Source of the DNA: an uncultured Oscillospiraceae bacterium
Lineage (GTDB): Bacteria > Bacillota > Clostridia > Oscillospirales > Acutalibacteraceae
Length of the DNA: 64,000 nt
Reading direction: 5' to 3'
NCBI GenBank assembly: GCA_900541905.1
Contig: UQLQ01000001.1
Coordinates: 124,001 to 188,000 of the forward strand
In this document: piece after piece, positions 1-9,519 of the stretch
How positions within the stretch are numbered: position 1 is the first letter of the stretch
How the letters are laid out: each line of letters opens with the position of its first letter
Translations under genes and position numbers: made by a program
Notes under the pieces: generated by a model
The model's input: only the letters and a program-made list of their open reading frames with translations
Databases searched by the model: none
What the model was told of the DNA's origin: nothing

Positions 1-1
1 T

Positions 2-424
2 TTGTCCGTTTATCACCATGCGCAAGACTCCTTTGCTGAACTTCCGCCGTCAGAACAACCGGAGCATATGGGAAAAGTATCCGGTCAATGTATGGACTGG
101 ATGGTCACATACATTTACGAGCATTTTGATGCTTTTAAATTGCTGATATGCTCAGCAGACGGCACAGAGTATGAGAACTTTATTCATACGTTGGTAGAAG
201 TAGAAGTAAAAGCAACTCATCAGTTCATCGCAGTTTTAAAAAGCTTAGGGTATCATGTGAAAAAAATCGACAGTCAATTAGAACATATGCTGATTAGCGG
301 TATGTTTTCCGGATTTTTTGAAATTGTTGTTCATGATATGCCACAGGAACAAGCCGCAGAATATATCAAAGAACTGCGTGAATTTTATACGGCCGGCTGG
401 ACAAAGATTATGGGGCTTTCATAA
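2..424 (+). CDS. TetR/AcrR-family regulator, C-terminal part (truncated by window edge)
   Basis: The reading frame is open to the left edge, so only about 140 C-terminal residues are present; the N-terminal helix-turn-helix that would bind DNA is missing. The visible part is all-helical with a hydrophobic ligand-domain character, for example the stretch MLISGMFSGFFEIVVHD, which is typical of TetR-family effector domains. It lies 108 bp upstream of, and in line with, a pair of ABC exporter genes, the usual position for a TetR repressor of an efflux operon. Family assignment rests on composition, size and context rather than on the diagnostic HTH, so it is moderately secure. The regulated substrate is unknown. 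Confidence 0.6.
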   Translation: MSVYHHAQDSFAELPPSEQPEHMGKVSGQCMDWMVTYIYEHFDAFKLLICSADGTEYENFIHTLVEVEVKATHQFIAVLKSLGYHVKKIDSQLEHMLISGMFSGFFEIVVHDMPQEQAAEYIKELREFYTAGWTKIMGLS

Positions 425-450
425 GGGAGCTCTATCATTTTTATTCTTGA

Positions 451-466
451 GTTAGCTATTGCTAAC
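451..466. promoter_or_regulatory. Candidate operator upstream of ABC exporter pair
   Basis: GTTAGC-TATT-GCTAAC is a perfect 6-bp dyad with a 4-bp centre, placed between the TetR-like gene and the exporter genes, about 65 bp before the exporter start. A repressor site is a reasonable guess, but a dyad this short can arise by chance and no convincing -35/-10 pair could be placed around it. Confidence 0.3.
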
Positions 467-532
467 CTGGATTTATATTCCGATTGATTCTATTGTAACA
501 GCAACCATACAAAATATAAGGAGGAATGAAAC

Positions 533-2302
533 GTGAAAAAAGAGTCTAATCTGAAAAGACTTTTGGGATATGCAGGGAATCATAAGTATCTTACTTATGC
601 ATCATGGGCGCTTTCTGCAATAGGAGCGTTATTAGCGTTGGTTCCATTTTGGTATATATGGAACATCATCCGTGAGGTATTGGAAGTAATGCCCCATTTT
701 GAAGAGGCAACTATGCTCACTTATAACGGCTGGATGGCAGTATTATTTTCTGTATTGTCTATTTTGGTATATATAGGTGGACTGATGTGTTCGCACTTGG
801 CAGCGTTTCGTATTGCTTCCAATATCCGTATAGATGCAATGCATCATATTGTAAAATTGCCCCTTGGATTTGCCGAAACATTTGGAAGCGGCAAGCTGCG
901 TAAAATAGTAAATGAATCCAGTGCAGCCACCGAAACATATTTAGCGCATCAGCTTCCTGATAAAGCGGGAGCAATTGCAACGCCAATCGGTTTGCTGGCA
1001 CTACTGTTCCTGTTTGATTGGCGCTTGGGTCTGTTAAGTCTTGCACCTGTAGTACTTGGATTTTTAATTATGATAAATATGACAGGTGCCAAAATGAAAA
1101 AGAAAATGGAAGAATATCAAAATGCTTTAGAGGACATGTCCAATGAAGCAGTGGAATATGTACGTGGTATTCCTGTTGTGAAAACATTCGGTCAAACTGT
1201 ATTTTCTTTCAAACGTTTTAAGGGTTCCATAGACCGTTACGGAAAATGGGTCATTGCTTATACAAAAGAGTTGCGAGGTCCGATGATGGCCTATACCGCA
1301 GCGATTAACAGTACATTTGTATTTTTGATTGCCGCAGCGCTTATTTTCACGCAAAATAATATTACCAATGAATTTATTTTAAATTTAATGTTTTATATCA
1401 TTATAACGCCAATTATTTCTATCACGCTGACAAAAATTATGTATCAAAGTGAAAATGCCATGATTGTGGAAGATGCATTAAAACGCATTGACAATATTTT
1501 TCACGCAAAACCGCTGGATTATACCAATACGTCAGAACATCCAAAAGACAGTTCTGTAGAATTAAAACAGGTAAGCTACAGCTATGACGGGGAGAAAAAT
1601 GCGCTAACAGATGTATCTCTACGTATTGATGCAGGGCAGACCGTTGCTTTTGTGGGCCCTTCCGGGGGAGGGAAATCTACCCTTGCAAATATCATTGCAA
1701 GATTTTTTGATCCCCAGACTGGAAATGTTCTGATTGGAGGAGTAAATGTAAAAGACATAAAAAAAGAAGAATTGATGGATACGGTATCTTTTGTATTTCA
1801 AAACAGTAAATTGATTAAAGCGTCTATTCTGGACAATGTCCGTTTGAGTAATCCGAATGCTTCCAGAGAAGAAGTAATGAAGGCATTAACATCAGCACAA
1901 TGTATGGATATCATTGAAAAAATGCCGGATGGTGTAGATACAGTTATTGGAGCCAAAGGAGTTTATTTGTCCGGAGGTGAGCAGCAGAGAATTGCCATTG
2001 CCCGTGTTATGCTGAAAAATTCTCCAATCATTATTTTGGATGAGGCAACTGCTTTTGCTGACCCGGACAATGAAAGCAGGGTCCAAAAGGCATTTTCCAT
2101 GTTATCCAAAGAAAAAACTGTGATTATGATAGCACACCGTTTGTCTACCGTTGTTGGAGCCGATAACATTTTTGTTCTGCAAAACGGTCATGTGGTTGAG
2201 CAGGGAACTTGCCGGGAACTGGTGGAACAGAACGGTTTGTTTTCACAAATGTGGCATGATTATCAAACTTCCGTTAAGTGGAAAGTAGCAAAGGAGGGTT
2301 AA
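533..2302 (+). CDS. ABC exporter half-transporter 1 (fused membrane and ATPase domains)
   Basis: A 589-residue type IV ABC exporter subunit. Residues 1 to about 310 hold six predicted membrane segments; the rest is the nucleotide-binding domain with Walker A GPSGGGKST near residue 373, signature LSGGEQQR, Walker B IIILDEAT with its catalytic Glu, and the H-loop AHRLST. The start is GTG, chosen because AAGGAGG sits 8 bp upstream. The stop is 3 bp before the next gene, which encodes a second half-transporter, so the two probably form a heterodimer. Both subunits keep their catalytic motifs. The next gene downstream is a methyltransferase and a nickel/peptide-type importer follows, so export of a small metal-binding or peptide compound is possible, but the substrate cannot be read from the sequence. 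Confidence 0.93.
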   Translation: MKKESNLKRLLGYAGNHKYLTYASWALSAIGALLALVPFWYIWNIIREVLEVMPHFEEATMLTYNGWMAVLFSVLSILVYIGGLMCSHLAAFRIASNIRIDAMHHIVKLPLGFAETFGSGKLRKIVNESSAATETYLAHQLPDKAGAIATPIGLLALLFLFDWRLGLLSLAPVVLGFLIMINMTGAKMKKKMEEYQNALEDMSNEAVEYVRGIPVVKTFGQTVFSFKRFKGSIDRYGKWVIAYTKELRGPMMAYTAAINSTFVFLIAAALIFTQNNITNEFILNLMFYIIITPIISITLTKIMYQSENAMIVEDALKRIDNIFHAKPLDYTNTSEHPKDSSVELKQVSYSYDGEKNALTDVSLRIDAGQTVAFVGPSGGGKSTLANIIARFFDPQTGNVLIGGVNVKDIKKEELMDTVSFVFQNSKLIKASILDNVRLSNPNASREEVMKALTSAQCMDIIEKMPDGVDTVIGAKGVYLSGGEQQRIAIARVMLKNSPIIILDEATAFADPDNESRVQKAFSMLSKEKTVIMIAHRLSTVVGADNIFVLQNGHVVEQGTCRELVEQNGLFSQMWHDYQTSVKWKVAKEG

Positions 2303-2305
2303 CAA

Positions 2306-4042
2306 ATGATTACACGTATTCAGAAAAAATTTGCACTTTCCAGACAAGGTGCTGTAGATTTGATAAAGGGCTGCATTGCTTGTATGCTGCAAAATTTATC
2401 TCTTATGCTCCCTGTAGGTTTACTGTACTGGCTTGTAAGCGACTTATTAAATCAAACTGTTATAAATACAGGCAGAGTCATCTTTTACTCTGTTGGTTGT
2501 GCAGTGGCAATTGCTCTGATTGTGCTAACCACTTGGTTTCAATATAACGCAACCTATTTTGCAACTTATACGGAAAGCGGTAAAAGAAGAATCTCACTGG
2601 CAGAGCAGTTACGTAAAATTCCACTCTCCTTTTTTGGGAAAAAAGATCTTGCCGACTTGACCAGCACGATTATGGCTGACTGTACTTTTTTGGAACAAAG
2701 TTTTTCCCACTTCATCCCTGAATTAGTCGGTTCCATGATTTCTACCACATTGATTGCCATTGGCTTATTTGTATATGATTGGCGTATGGCTTGTGCGGCA
2801 TTGTGGGTATTGCCGGTATCTTTTGCAATTGTATTTTTCTCTGCCAAAGTACAGGAAAAATTAAATAACAGACAAATGGAAGCAAAGATGGCTTGTGCGG
2901 ACGGTATCCAAGAATGTATTGAAACAGTACGCGATTTGAAGGCCAATAACGCAGAAGAAGCTTACTTAAAGGGATTGGACAAAAAAATTAAAGCTGTAGA
3001 AAAACGTGCCATTATTTCAGAATTGGGTACAGCGGTATTTGTGGTTTCTGCAACTTTAATTTTAAAATTAGGTATTGTAACGGTTGCTTTGGTAGGTGCT
3101 ATGTTGCTGGTGAACGGTACATTGGATGTTTTGACATTCTTCTTATTTCTGCTTGTAGTGGCGCGATTATATGACCCTTTGCAAACAGTATTACAGAATT
3201 TAGCAGCGGTCATCAGCACCCGTACCAACATTCGCAGAATGAAAGAGATTTTAGATCACCCAATCCAAACAGGTTCCGATACACTTACCAATCAGGGATA
3301 TGATATTGTATTTGACCATGTAGGATTTTCTTACAACACAGGGGAACGCGTTTTGGAGGATGTTTCTTTTACGGCAAAGCAGGGAGAAGTTACAGCATTG
3401 GTCGGCCCGTCCGGAAGCGGTAAAACAACTGTATCCAGATTGGCATCTCGCTTTTGGGATATCCAGCAAGGAAAGATTACGGTAGGCGGAATGGATATTT
3501 CGCAAATTGAACCTGAAACACTGCTGTCTTTATATTCAATTGTGTTTCAGGATGTGACATTATTCAACAATAGTATTATGGAAAATATTCGTGTTGGCAG
3601 AAAAGATGCAACCGATGAAGAAGTATTGGCAGCAGCAAAACTGGCAAATTGCGAGGAATTTGCACGTAAATTACCGGAGGGTTGGAATACCGTTATCGGT
3701 GAAAATGGATGCAGCCTTTCAGGCGGCGAACGTCAAAGAATTTCCATTGCCCGTGCATTTTTGAAGAATGCGCCTATTATTTTGTTGGATGAAGCTACAG
3801 CGTCTCTTGATGTTGAAAATGAAACGGTCATTCAAACTGCATTGTCACGATTAATCCAAGACAAAACAGTATTGGTGATTGCTCACCGTATGAGAACAGT
3901 TGCATCTGCAGATAAAATTGTTGTATTGGAAAAGGGAAAAGTGGTGGAAGAAGGTACTTCTGCCCAACTGCTGAATATAAACGGTATTTATCATCATATG
4001 GTTACTTTACAGACAGAGAGTCAGAACTGGACTTTGGAATAA
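2306..4042 (+). CDS. ABC exporter half-transporter 2 (fused membrane and ATPase domains)
   Basis: A 578-residue partner of the preceding half-transporter. Six membrane segments lie in the first ~300 residues. The ATPase domain carries Walker A GPSGSGKTT near residue 366, signature LSGGERQR, Walker B IILLDEATASLD and switch histidine AHRMRT. It begins 3 bp after the previous stop, consistent with one transcript and translational coupling, and its ribosome site AGGAGG overlaps the end of the upstream gene. In family terms the pair belongs with MdlAB/IrtAB-like heterodimeric exporters. The substrate is unassigned. Confidence 0.93.
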   Translation: MITRIQKKFALSRQGAVDLIKGCIACMLQNLSLMLPVGLLYWLVSDLLNQTVINTGRVIFYSVGCAVAIALIVLTTWFQYNATYFATYTESGKRRISLAEQLRKIPLSFFGKKDLADLTSTIMADCTFLEQSFSHFIPELVGSMISTTLIAIGLFVYDWRMACAALWVLPVSFAIVFFSAKVQEKLNNRQMEAKMACADGIQECIETVRDLKANNAEEAYLKGLDKKIKAVEKRAIISELGTAVFVVSATLILKLGIVTVALVGAMLLVNGTLDVLTFFLFLLVVARLYDPLQTVLQNLAAVISTRTNIRRMKEILDHPIQTGSDTLTNQGYDIVFDHVGFSYNTGERVLEDVSFTAKQGEVTALVGPSGSGKTTVSRLASRFWDIQQGKITVGGMDISQIEPETLLSLYSIVFQDVTLFNNSIMENIRVGRKDATDEEVLAAAKLANCEEFARKLPEGWNTVIGENGCSLSGGERQRISIARAFLKNAPIILLDEATASLDVENETVIQTALSRLIQDKTVLVIAHRMRTVASADKIVVLEKGKVVEEGTSAQLLNINGIYHHMVTLQTESQNWTLE

Positions 4043-4304
4043 ATTATGATAGTTATGTACTGTATTATACACCTATATAATGATTATGAAAGTAATAAAA
4101 ATATTCCTGTGATGTGTAACACATCGTTTGGGCAGTATCGGTACAAAATCAAACATAAGAGGCAATAGTGTATTCCTTAGAAAACCAATCATTTTGGCTT
4201 ATTGAGAAATTGCAATCAACAAGAAATTGATTATTGCAGTATAGTCGTGTTAAATAAAAGCAGTTTTTCACTGAACATAAAAATTGGAAGAGGAGAATAT
4301 AGCG

Positions 4305-4937
4305 ATGTGTATCACAGAAGATGTAAAAAACAGTTATAAATTTCCGTTCGGAACCGAAGGAAGAGAAATGCTTGCAGGAATGAACGAACACCATGCTCCT
4401 GTAACCACTTGGACATTAGAACTAATGAAACCTCAGTCCGAAGATGTCATTTTGGATATTGGGTGCGGAGGTGGACGTGCACTGAAACGAGTATCGTGTT
4501 TGGTGGAAAAAGGAAAACTATACGGTGCGGATTATTCAGAGACTTCCGTACAGTGTACGACAGAAGAAAATGCTGCCGATGTGGCAAGTGGAAAATTAAC
4601 GGTTGTACAGGCAAGCGTGTCAGAGCTTCCATTTAAAACTGATATGTTTGATAAAGTGTATTCGATAGAAAGCTACTTTTTTTGGCCGGACTTGGAAAAC
4701 GATATCAAAGAAATTCTGAGAGTTCTCAAACCGGGAGGTAAAGTATTCATTGCATCAAATGTACAGACAGAAGCTCTCTCTGAAGAACAACAATCAGAAA
4801 TAGAAATGCTTCATATGCATATCGTTTCATCTGAAGTGTTTGAGAAGCTGATGAAAGATGCAGGTTATTGTAATATAAAAGTTTATGAGCAAGATAATGG
4901 ACGGCAAGTGTGTGCAGTAGGTATGAAGCCTATGTAA
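4305..4937 (+). CDS. Class I SAM-dependent methyltransferase
   Basis: A 210-residue Rossmann-fold methyltransferase. Motif I, ILDIGCGGG, lies near residue 47; an acidic residue ending the second strand (YGADYSE) and the later VLKPGGKVFI motif complete the usual SAM-binding pattern of the UbiE/Methyltransf_11 type. The ATG at 4305 is preferred over the in-frame TTG 21 bp upstream because AGGAG lies 9 bp before it. The gene follows the exporter pair after a 262-bp gap and ends at a strong terminator, so it may be its own unit. The acceptor is unknown; the setting between an exporter and an importer suggests modification of a transported small molecule (inference). Confidence 0.85.
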   Translation: MCITEDVKNSYKFPFGTEGREMLAGMNEHHAPVTTWTLELMKPQSEDVILDIGCGGGRALKRVSCLVEKGKLYGADYSETSVQCTTEENAADVASGKLTVVQASVSELPFKTDMFDKVYSIESYFFWPDLENDIKEILRVLKPGGKVFIASNVQTEALSEEQQSEIEMLHMHIVSSEVFEKLMKDAGYCNIKVYEQDNGRQVCAVGMKPM

Positions 4938-4950
4938 AAATATTAAAATG

Positions 4951-4987
4951 AAAAGAGAGCCTTTGATTATATCAAAGGCTCTCTTTT
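4951..4987. terminator. Bidirectional intrinsic terminator
   Basis: A perfect 17-bp stem with a TAT loop, A-rich on the left and T-rich on the right, separates the convergent methyltransferase and TetR genes. It can act on either strand. Confidence 0.9.
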
Positions 4988-5009
4988 GCAATGAAATGCA
5001 GTGGCTTTA

Positions 5010-5639
5010 TCAAACGCCGGCTACATGTTTGGTCATTTGTTCCAGTAATTTTTTTTGGTCACAAAGTGCATAAAGAATTTTGTTTGAAGCCAAATAATAA
5101 TCAAACAACATCTGTTTGTCACCTCTTTGAATCGCCAGGAGACATTTATCAACCAAACCATAACTGAGAAGATCTGCAATACAGCGTACATTTTCCGCCG
5201 CATATCCATTTTGCAGAAGAATTTCGGAGAAGATTTCATTTGTCATATTTCTCCAATGAACTAAAAAGAGAGGATCCATATTTTCAATAAGCAAACAGCG
5301 AATAACGTGGCTGTTTTGCATGAAAAACTTTGAAAAGTAGTTTGCCATGGTGAGAGGAGAAAGTTCGGAAAAAGTTAGAATTTTTTGCCGTTGAATGTCG
5401 TTAAAATGGTGCATGGAAGAAATATATAATTGATCCATCTGTGTAGAAATAGAACACATTAAATCATGAGTAATTGCATGCCATACTTTGGCCATATTTT
5501 GAAAATATTTATAAAAGGTGCTGCGTGCAATATTTACTTTCTGAATTACCATGCTTACCGTGATATTAGCACATGGTACGGTTTGGCTAAGTGCAAGAGT
5601 CGCTTCTTTGATATGCAATACAGTAGAAGTTGTTGTCAT
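5010..5639 (-). CDS. TetR-family transcriptional regulator
   Basis: A 209-residue regulator with an N-terminal TetR-like helix-turn-helix: TVSMVIQKVNIARSTFYKYF matches the typical recognition-helix pattern ending in STFYxYF. The C-terminal two thirds are helical and hydrophobic and form the expected ligand and dimer domain. The ATG has GGGAGG 8 bp upstream. It is divergent from the nickel/peptide-type importer operon across a 289-bp gap holding a 9-bp inverted repeat, so it probably controls that operon and itself. The inducer is unknown. Confidence 0.85.
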   Translation of the reverse strand: MTTTSTVLHIKEATLALSQTVPCANITVSMVIQKVNIARSTFYKYFQNMAKVWHAITHDLMCSISTQMDQLYISSMHHFNDIQRQKILTFSELSPLTMANYFSKFFMQNSHVIRCLLIENMDPLFLVHWRNMTNEIFSEILLQNGYAAENVRCIADLLSYGLVDKCLLAIQRGDKQMLFDYYLASNKILYALCDQKKLLEQMTKHVAGV

Positions 5640-5743
5640 TATTGTAACCTCCCTATTTTACGAACTGAACTTATGATAACGCTCTTTTGTGGAAGGAACA
5701 AGTTGTTTTTTTACTAATGAGAAATATTAATCATTAACAAATA

Positions 5744-5775
5744 ATTTGATGTTTTATGTCTAAATCACATCAAAT
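5744..5775. promoter_or_regulatory. Candidate TetR operator in the divergent intergenic region
   Basis: ATTTGATGT and ACATCAAAT form a perfect 9-bp inverted repeat with a 14-bp spacer, about midway between the divergent TetR gene and the importer operon. Total length (32 bp) is in the range used by TetR-family dimers. A second dyad, TAATGA-N10-TCATTA, lies just to its left at about 5715-5736. Function is inferred from position only. Confidence 0.45.
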
Positions 5776-5928
5776 GTAGCGTGGACAAATGGGTGAGAAT
5801 GTAGCCTATGAAAAAGAATTTTTTTAATATACTGATTGCTTTTTCTCAATAATTGGTTGAAGAATATTCAAAATTTCATTTTAATTATATCGGAAGCTTT
5901 CAAAATCAGTAGAAGAGGGGGGCTGTAT

Positions 5929-6951
5929 TTGAATCAAAATAGAAAGGCAGACATTGTATGGAAAATTGTTCTAAGATGTATTGGTTTTATACTAATCATG
6001 TTTTTGCTGTCCATTGTCGTCTTTTACTTTGCGCGGTTGGCACCGGGAGATCCTCTGGAATCCTTTTATGGTGACAGGGTTGAAACAATGACTCCGGTAG
6101 AATTGGAAGCTGCTCGTGCACGTCTGGGATTGGACGGACCAATTTGGATGCAATATATTCATTGGTTAAGTGGAGTATTTCAAGGAGATTTTGGTATTTC
6201 TCTAAAATATAAAATGCCGGCTATGCAGGTAATAGCGCCGTTGATTGGCAATACGTTAATTTTGGGATTTACAGGCTATGTTCTGGTATTTGCGCTTGCA
6301 ATTTTGCTGGCAATGGTTTGTGCAAGATTTGAGGACAGCTGGCTGGATAAAATCATCTGTAAAGTGGGTACTGTCAGTTATTATATTCCTCCGTTTTGGC
6401 TTGGAGTTGTACTGATTATGATTTTCAGTATAAATCTGCACTGGCTGCCCAGCAGTGGTGCGTATGATAACGGTATGGCGGGCGATATTGGAAATAGAAT
6501 TTCTCATATGATTTTGCCTTTGGTAGTTATGATTACAAGTCATCTATGGTATTATACCTATCTGATTCGCAATAAATTACTGGATGAAGTACGAAAGGAT
6601 TATGTTCTTTTAGCCAAATCTAATGGCTTGGGAAAAGAGCGTATCTTATGGGGGCATTGTTTGCGAAATATAGCACCTACGATTGTAAGTGTAATGGCTA
6701 TCTCTATTCCTCATGTGCTTAGTGGTACGTATATTGCTGAGTCTGTATTTAATTATGCGGGCATTGGCGCTCTGGGTGTGGAGAGTGCAAAGTATCATGA
6801 CTATAACTTATTGATGCTGGTTGTTTTGATTACCGGCGTTTTGGTTATAGCCAGCAGTTTAATTGCACAATCCATTAATGAGGTGATTGATCCAAGAATG
6901 AAAGTAACGGGGGTGTCCATATGGAAGCGAAAACGAAAAATACGAAGTTAA
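5929..6951 (+). CDS. Nickel/peptide-type ABC importer permease 1 (NikB/DppB-like)
   Basis: A 340-residue inner-membrane permease with six predicted helices and the family N-terminal pattern FYFARLAPGDPL, followed by the large loop and the EAA-type coupling motif (KSNGLGKERILWGH). TTG at 5929 is chosen as start because GAGGGGGG lies 7 bp before it; the frame is open 31 codons further upstream but without a ribosome site. It overlaps the next permease gene by 31 bp and heads a five-gene operon of two permeases, a binding lipoprotein and two ATPases. The family imports peptides or nickel complexes; which of these applies is not evident. Confidence 0.92.
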   Translation: MNQNRKADIVWKIVLRCIGFILIMFLLSIVVFYFARLAPGDPLESFYGDRVETMTPVELEAARARLGLDGPIWMQYIHWLSGVFQGDFGISLKYKMPAMQVIAPLIGNTLILGFTGYVLVFALAILLAMVCARFEDSWLDKIICKVGTVSYYIPPFWLGVVLIMIFSINLHWLPSSGAYDNGMAGDIGNRISHMILPLVVMITSHLWYYTYLIRNKLLDEVRKDYVLLAKSNGLGKERILWGHCLRNIAPTIVSVMAISIPHVLSGTYIAESVFNYAGIGALGVESAKYHDYNLLMLVVLITGVLVIASSLIAQSINEVIDPRMKVTGVSIWKRKRKIRS

Positions 6952-7844
6952 GTGATGATTTGTTTACCATTGTGGGGGCAGGTTATCAAATACACACTCC
7001 TGTATTGAAAAAACCAAATTTATGGTATCGATTGAAAGGCAAGCCCATTGCTTCTATTATCATTCTTGTTCTCATCATTGGAGGGTGCATTTTTGCAGAG
7101 CTGATTATGAATCATGATGCATCCGAATTTTATTTGGAGCATTTAAATGAAGCTCCAAACAGTGAGTTTTTCTTTGGTACCGATTCTATGGGACGTGATA
7201 TATTTTCACTCATTTGGTATGGAGGCAGAGCATCTATCATCATTGGTTTGCTCAGTGCAGCAATCATTACGGTAATTGGTATTGTATATGGATGTATCAG
7301 TGGTGTATCAGGCTCTTTTCTGGATTCTGCAATGATGCGGGTAACAGAAGTAGCAGGAAGCATACCGTCTATTTTATTGATTTTGTTAATTACCGGCTTT
7401 TTTAGCAGCAATAACGTTTTAACGTTGTCTTTGGTAATTGGAATTACCAGCTGGTTTAACCTAGCCAGAATTGTTCGCAGTGAAGTAAGACAAATTCGTA
7501 ATCAGGAATATGTACTGGCCTCTCGATGTATGGGCGCTCGTTTTGGACATATTATGCTGCGGCATTTGATTCCCAATTTTGTTTCTGCCGTTATGTTTGT
7601 TATCATTTCCGGTATCAGTACCAGCATGACAACGGAGTCCACCTTGAGCTTTTTGGGACTTGGTCTGCCGGTAGAGGTAGTATCTTGGGGCAGCATGCTC
7701 TCTTTGGCAAATCGTGCATTATTGCTGAATACTTGGTGGGTTATTATGATTCCGGGGTTATTCCTGGTTATCACTTTGCTCTGTATTACAAATATTGGCC
7801 ATTACTTCCGTAAAGAAGTAAATCGCCGTCCAAGTAATTTGTAA
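6921..7844 (+). CDS. Nickel/peptide-type ABC importer permease 2 (NikC/DppC-like)
   Basis: A 307-residue permease. An N-terminal cytoplasmic stretch and one helix are followed by the family hallmark FFFGTDSMGRDIFS, then five more helices and an EAA-type loop around SRCMGARFGHIMLRHL. It overlaps the first permease gene by 31 bp and is 34 bp before the binding-protein start, so it is co-translated within the operon. Partner of the NikB/DppB-like subunit in forming the channel. Confidence 0.92.
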   Translation: MEAKTKNTKLSDDLFTIVGAGYQIHTPVLKKPNLWYRLKGKPIASIIILVLIIGGCIFAELIMNHDASEFYLEHLNEAPNSEFFFGTDSMGRDIFSLIWYGGRASIIIGLLSAAIITVIGIVYGCISGVSGSFLDSAMMRVTEVAGSIPSILLILLITGFFSSNNVLTLSLVIGITSWFNLARIVRSEVRQIRNQEYVLASRCMGARFGHIMLRHLIPNFVSAVMFVIISGISTSMTTESTLSFLGLGLPVEVVSWGSMLSLANRALLLNTWWVIMIPGLFLVITLLCITNIGHYFRKEVNRRPSNL

Positions 7845-7878
7845 AACGAAATTATTTTGAATTTTTATGGGGGTTATT

Positions 7879-9495
7879 ATGAGAAAGAACACAAAAATGA
7901 AATCCTTTCTGTCCATTGCGGCAGTTTCTGCACTCATGCTTGTTACCTTGGCGGGCTGTGGAGATGCAAGCGGTTCTGCAGGAACCGGAAATACCGTAGA
8001 GGCGGGGGTGATATCAACGTCAAATACAGGTACATCTAAAAATACTTTGGTATTTGCAGGTGAAGGACAGAGTGTGCTCAATCCATTGCTGAACAACACA
8101 GATGACATTCAGTCAATTATTTTTTCCGGTTTGATGAAATATGATGGAAACAATAAACCGGTTGCGGATTTGGCAGAAAGTTATGAATATGATGAGAATA
8201 CCAAAACATATACGTTCCGTTTGCGAGAAGGTGTAAAATGGCACGATGGAGAGGCTTTTACTGCCGATGATGTAGTGTTTACATACAAGGCACTTACGGA
8301 AGATAAGAGTTTATCTTCCGGCATTACCAGCAACTATGAAGATATTAAAAGTATTACCGCACCGGACAAAAATACAGTAGTAATCCAAATGGAACAAGAC
8401 AATGCTGCAATGTTGGATTATTTTACGATTGGAATTATTCCAAAACATTTATTGGAAGGAAAAGACCTGAATACAGATTCCTTTAACCAAAATCCTGTTG
8501 GAACCGGTCGCTACAAACTGGTATCTTGGGATACGGCTGCAAACCAGATTACACTTATAAAAAACGACGATTATTACGGTAAAGTACCGAATATCGAAAA
8601 TATTATCTTTAAAAATGTTACCGATGAAAATACAAAAGCGACCATGATGCAGGCAGGAGAAGCGGACCTTGTCTGGCTGAATGCATCTTATGCATCCACA
8701 TTTAAAAACAATCCATCTTATAACGTTACAGAACATCCATCTGCAGACTGGCGCGGTATTTCTTTAAACTTTAAGAAAGATTTCTGGTCAAAAAATAAGG
8801 ACAGCGCCGCAGTATTAAATTATGCTTTAGATAAAAATGCAATTCTAAACGCTGTAGTAGAAGGTGAAGGCGAGGCGGCTTACAGCCCGATTCAAACAAA
8901 CAGTATGGGCGGCAACACAGATGCCGATATTTACAGTTATGATCTCAACAAATTTGCGCAAGAAATGGAAAAACTGGGCTGGACAAAAGGCAGTGATGGT
9001 ATCTATGAGCGTAACGGCCAAAAATTCCGGTTTAACCTAATGGTTCCGGAATCTGAAGTAGAACGTGTGGACATTGCCAAACTTGCAGCAAAACAACTGC
9101 AAAGTGCAGGAATTGATATGAAATTGGAAGTGGTCAGTGGCTGGAATTATACCGATTATGATGCTTTCCTAGCAGGGCAGGCTTATCCTTATGATGCAGA
9201 TGCTTTGTATGCGGCATTGACTACAAATGGCAGTGGTAATTCTTTGGGGTATTCAAACCAAAAGGTAGATGAGCTTTTGGAATCAGCCAGACATGAAACA
9301 GATGCCAATCAGAGAAAAGAGCTGTATGGAGAATTTGAAGAAGCATTTTCACAGGAACCGGGTTCTGTTTTAATTTGCTATTTAGATGCGTTTTACGTCA
9401 GCGATGCGGGTATCAAGGGAATTGATACGAATAGATTGTTAGATCACCATGCAAGAGGCATTCTGTGGAACGTAGAAGAATGGACACTAGAATAA
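7879..9495 (+). CDS. Extracellular solute-binding lipoprotein, family 5 (NikA/OppA-like)
   Basis: A 538-residue binding protein. The signal peptide ends in the lipobox LAGC near residue 28, so the mature protein is a membrane-anchored lipoprotein. The SBP_bac_5 fold is indicated by the pattern around YTFRLREGVKWHDGEAFTAD and by overall length. ATG at 7879 is preferred over an in-frame ATG 12 bp upstream because GGGGG ends 5 bp before it. It lies between the permease and ATPase genes of one operon. Family members bind peptides, nickel or metallophores; the bound ligand is not evident. Confidence 0.92.
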   Translation: MRKNTKMKSFLSIAAVSALMLVTLAGCGDASGSAGTGNTVEAGVISTSNTGTSKNTLVFAGEGQSVLNPLLNNTDDIQSIIFSGLMKYDGNNKPVADLAESYEYDENTKTYTFRLREGVKWHDGEAFTADDVVFTYKALTEDKSLSSGITSNYEDIKSITAPDKNTVVIQMEQDNAAMLDYFTIGIIPKHLLEGKDLNTDSFNQNPVGTGRYKLVSWDTAANQITLIKNDDYYGKVPNIENIIFKNVTDENTKATMMQAGEADLVWLNASYASTFKNNPSYNVTEHPSADWRGISLNFKKDFWSKNKDSAAVLNYALDKNAILNAVVEGEGEAAYSPIQTNSMGGNTDADIYSYDLNKFAQEMEKLGWTKGSDGIYERNGQKFRFNLMVPESEVERVDIAKLAAKQLQSAGIDMKLEVVSGWNYTDYDAFLAGQAYPYDADALYAALTTNGSGNSLGYSNQKVDELLESARHETDANQRKELYGEFEEAFSQEPGSVLICYLDAFYVSDAGIKGIDTNRLLDHHARGILWNVEEWTLE

Positions 9496-9519
9496 CTATT
9501 TCTGAAAAGGGGCACAGAA

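Noticed and set aside
4111..4125. GATGTG-TAA-CACATC hairpin after the exporter genes as a terminator
   Set aside because: The stem is short and not followed by a T run.
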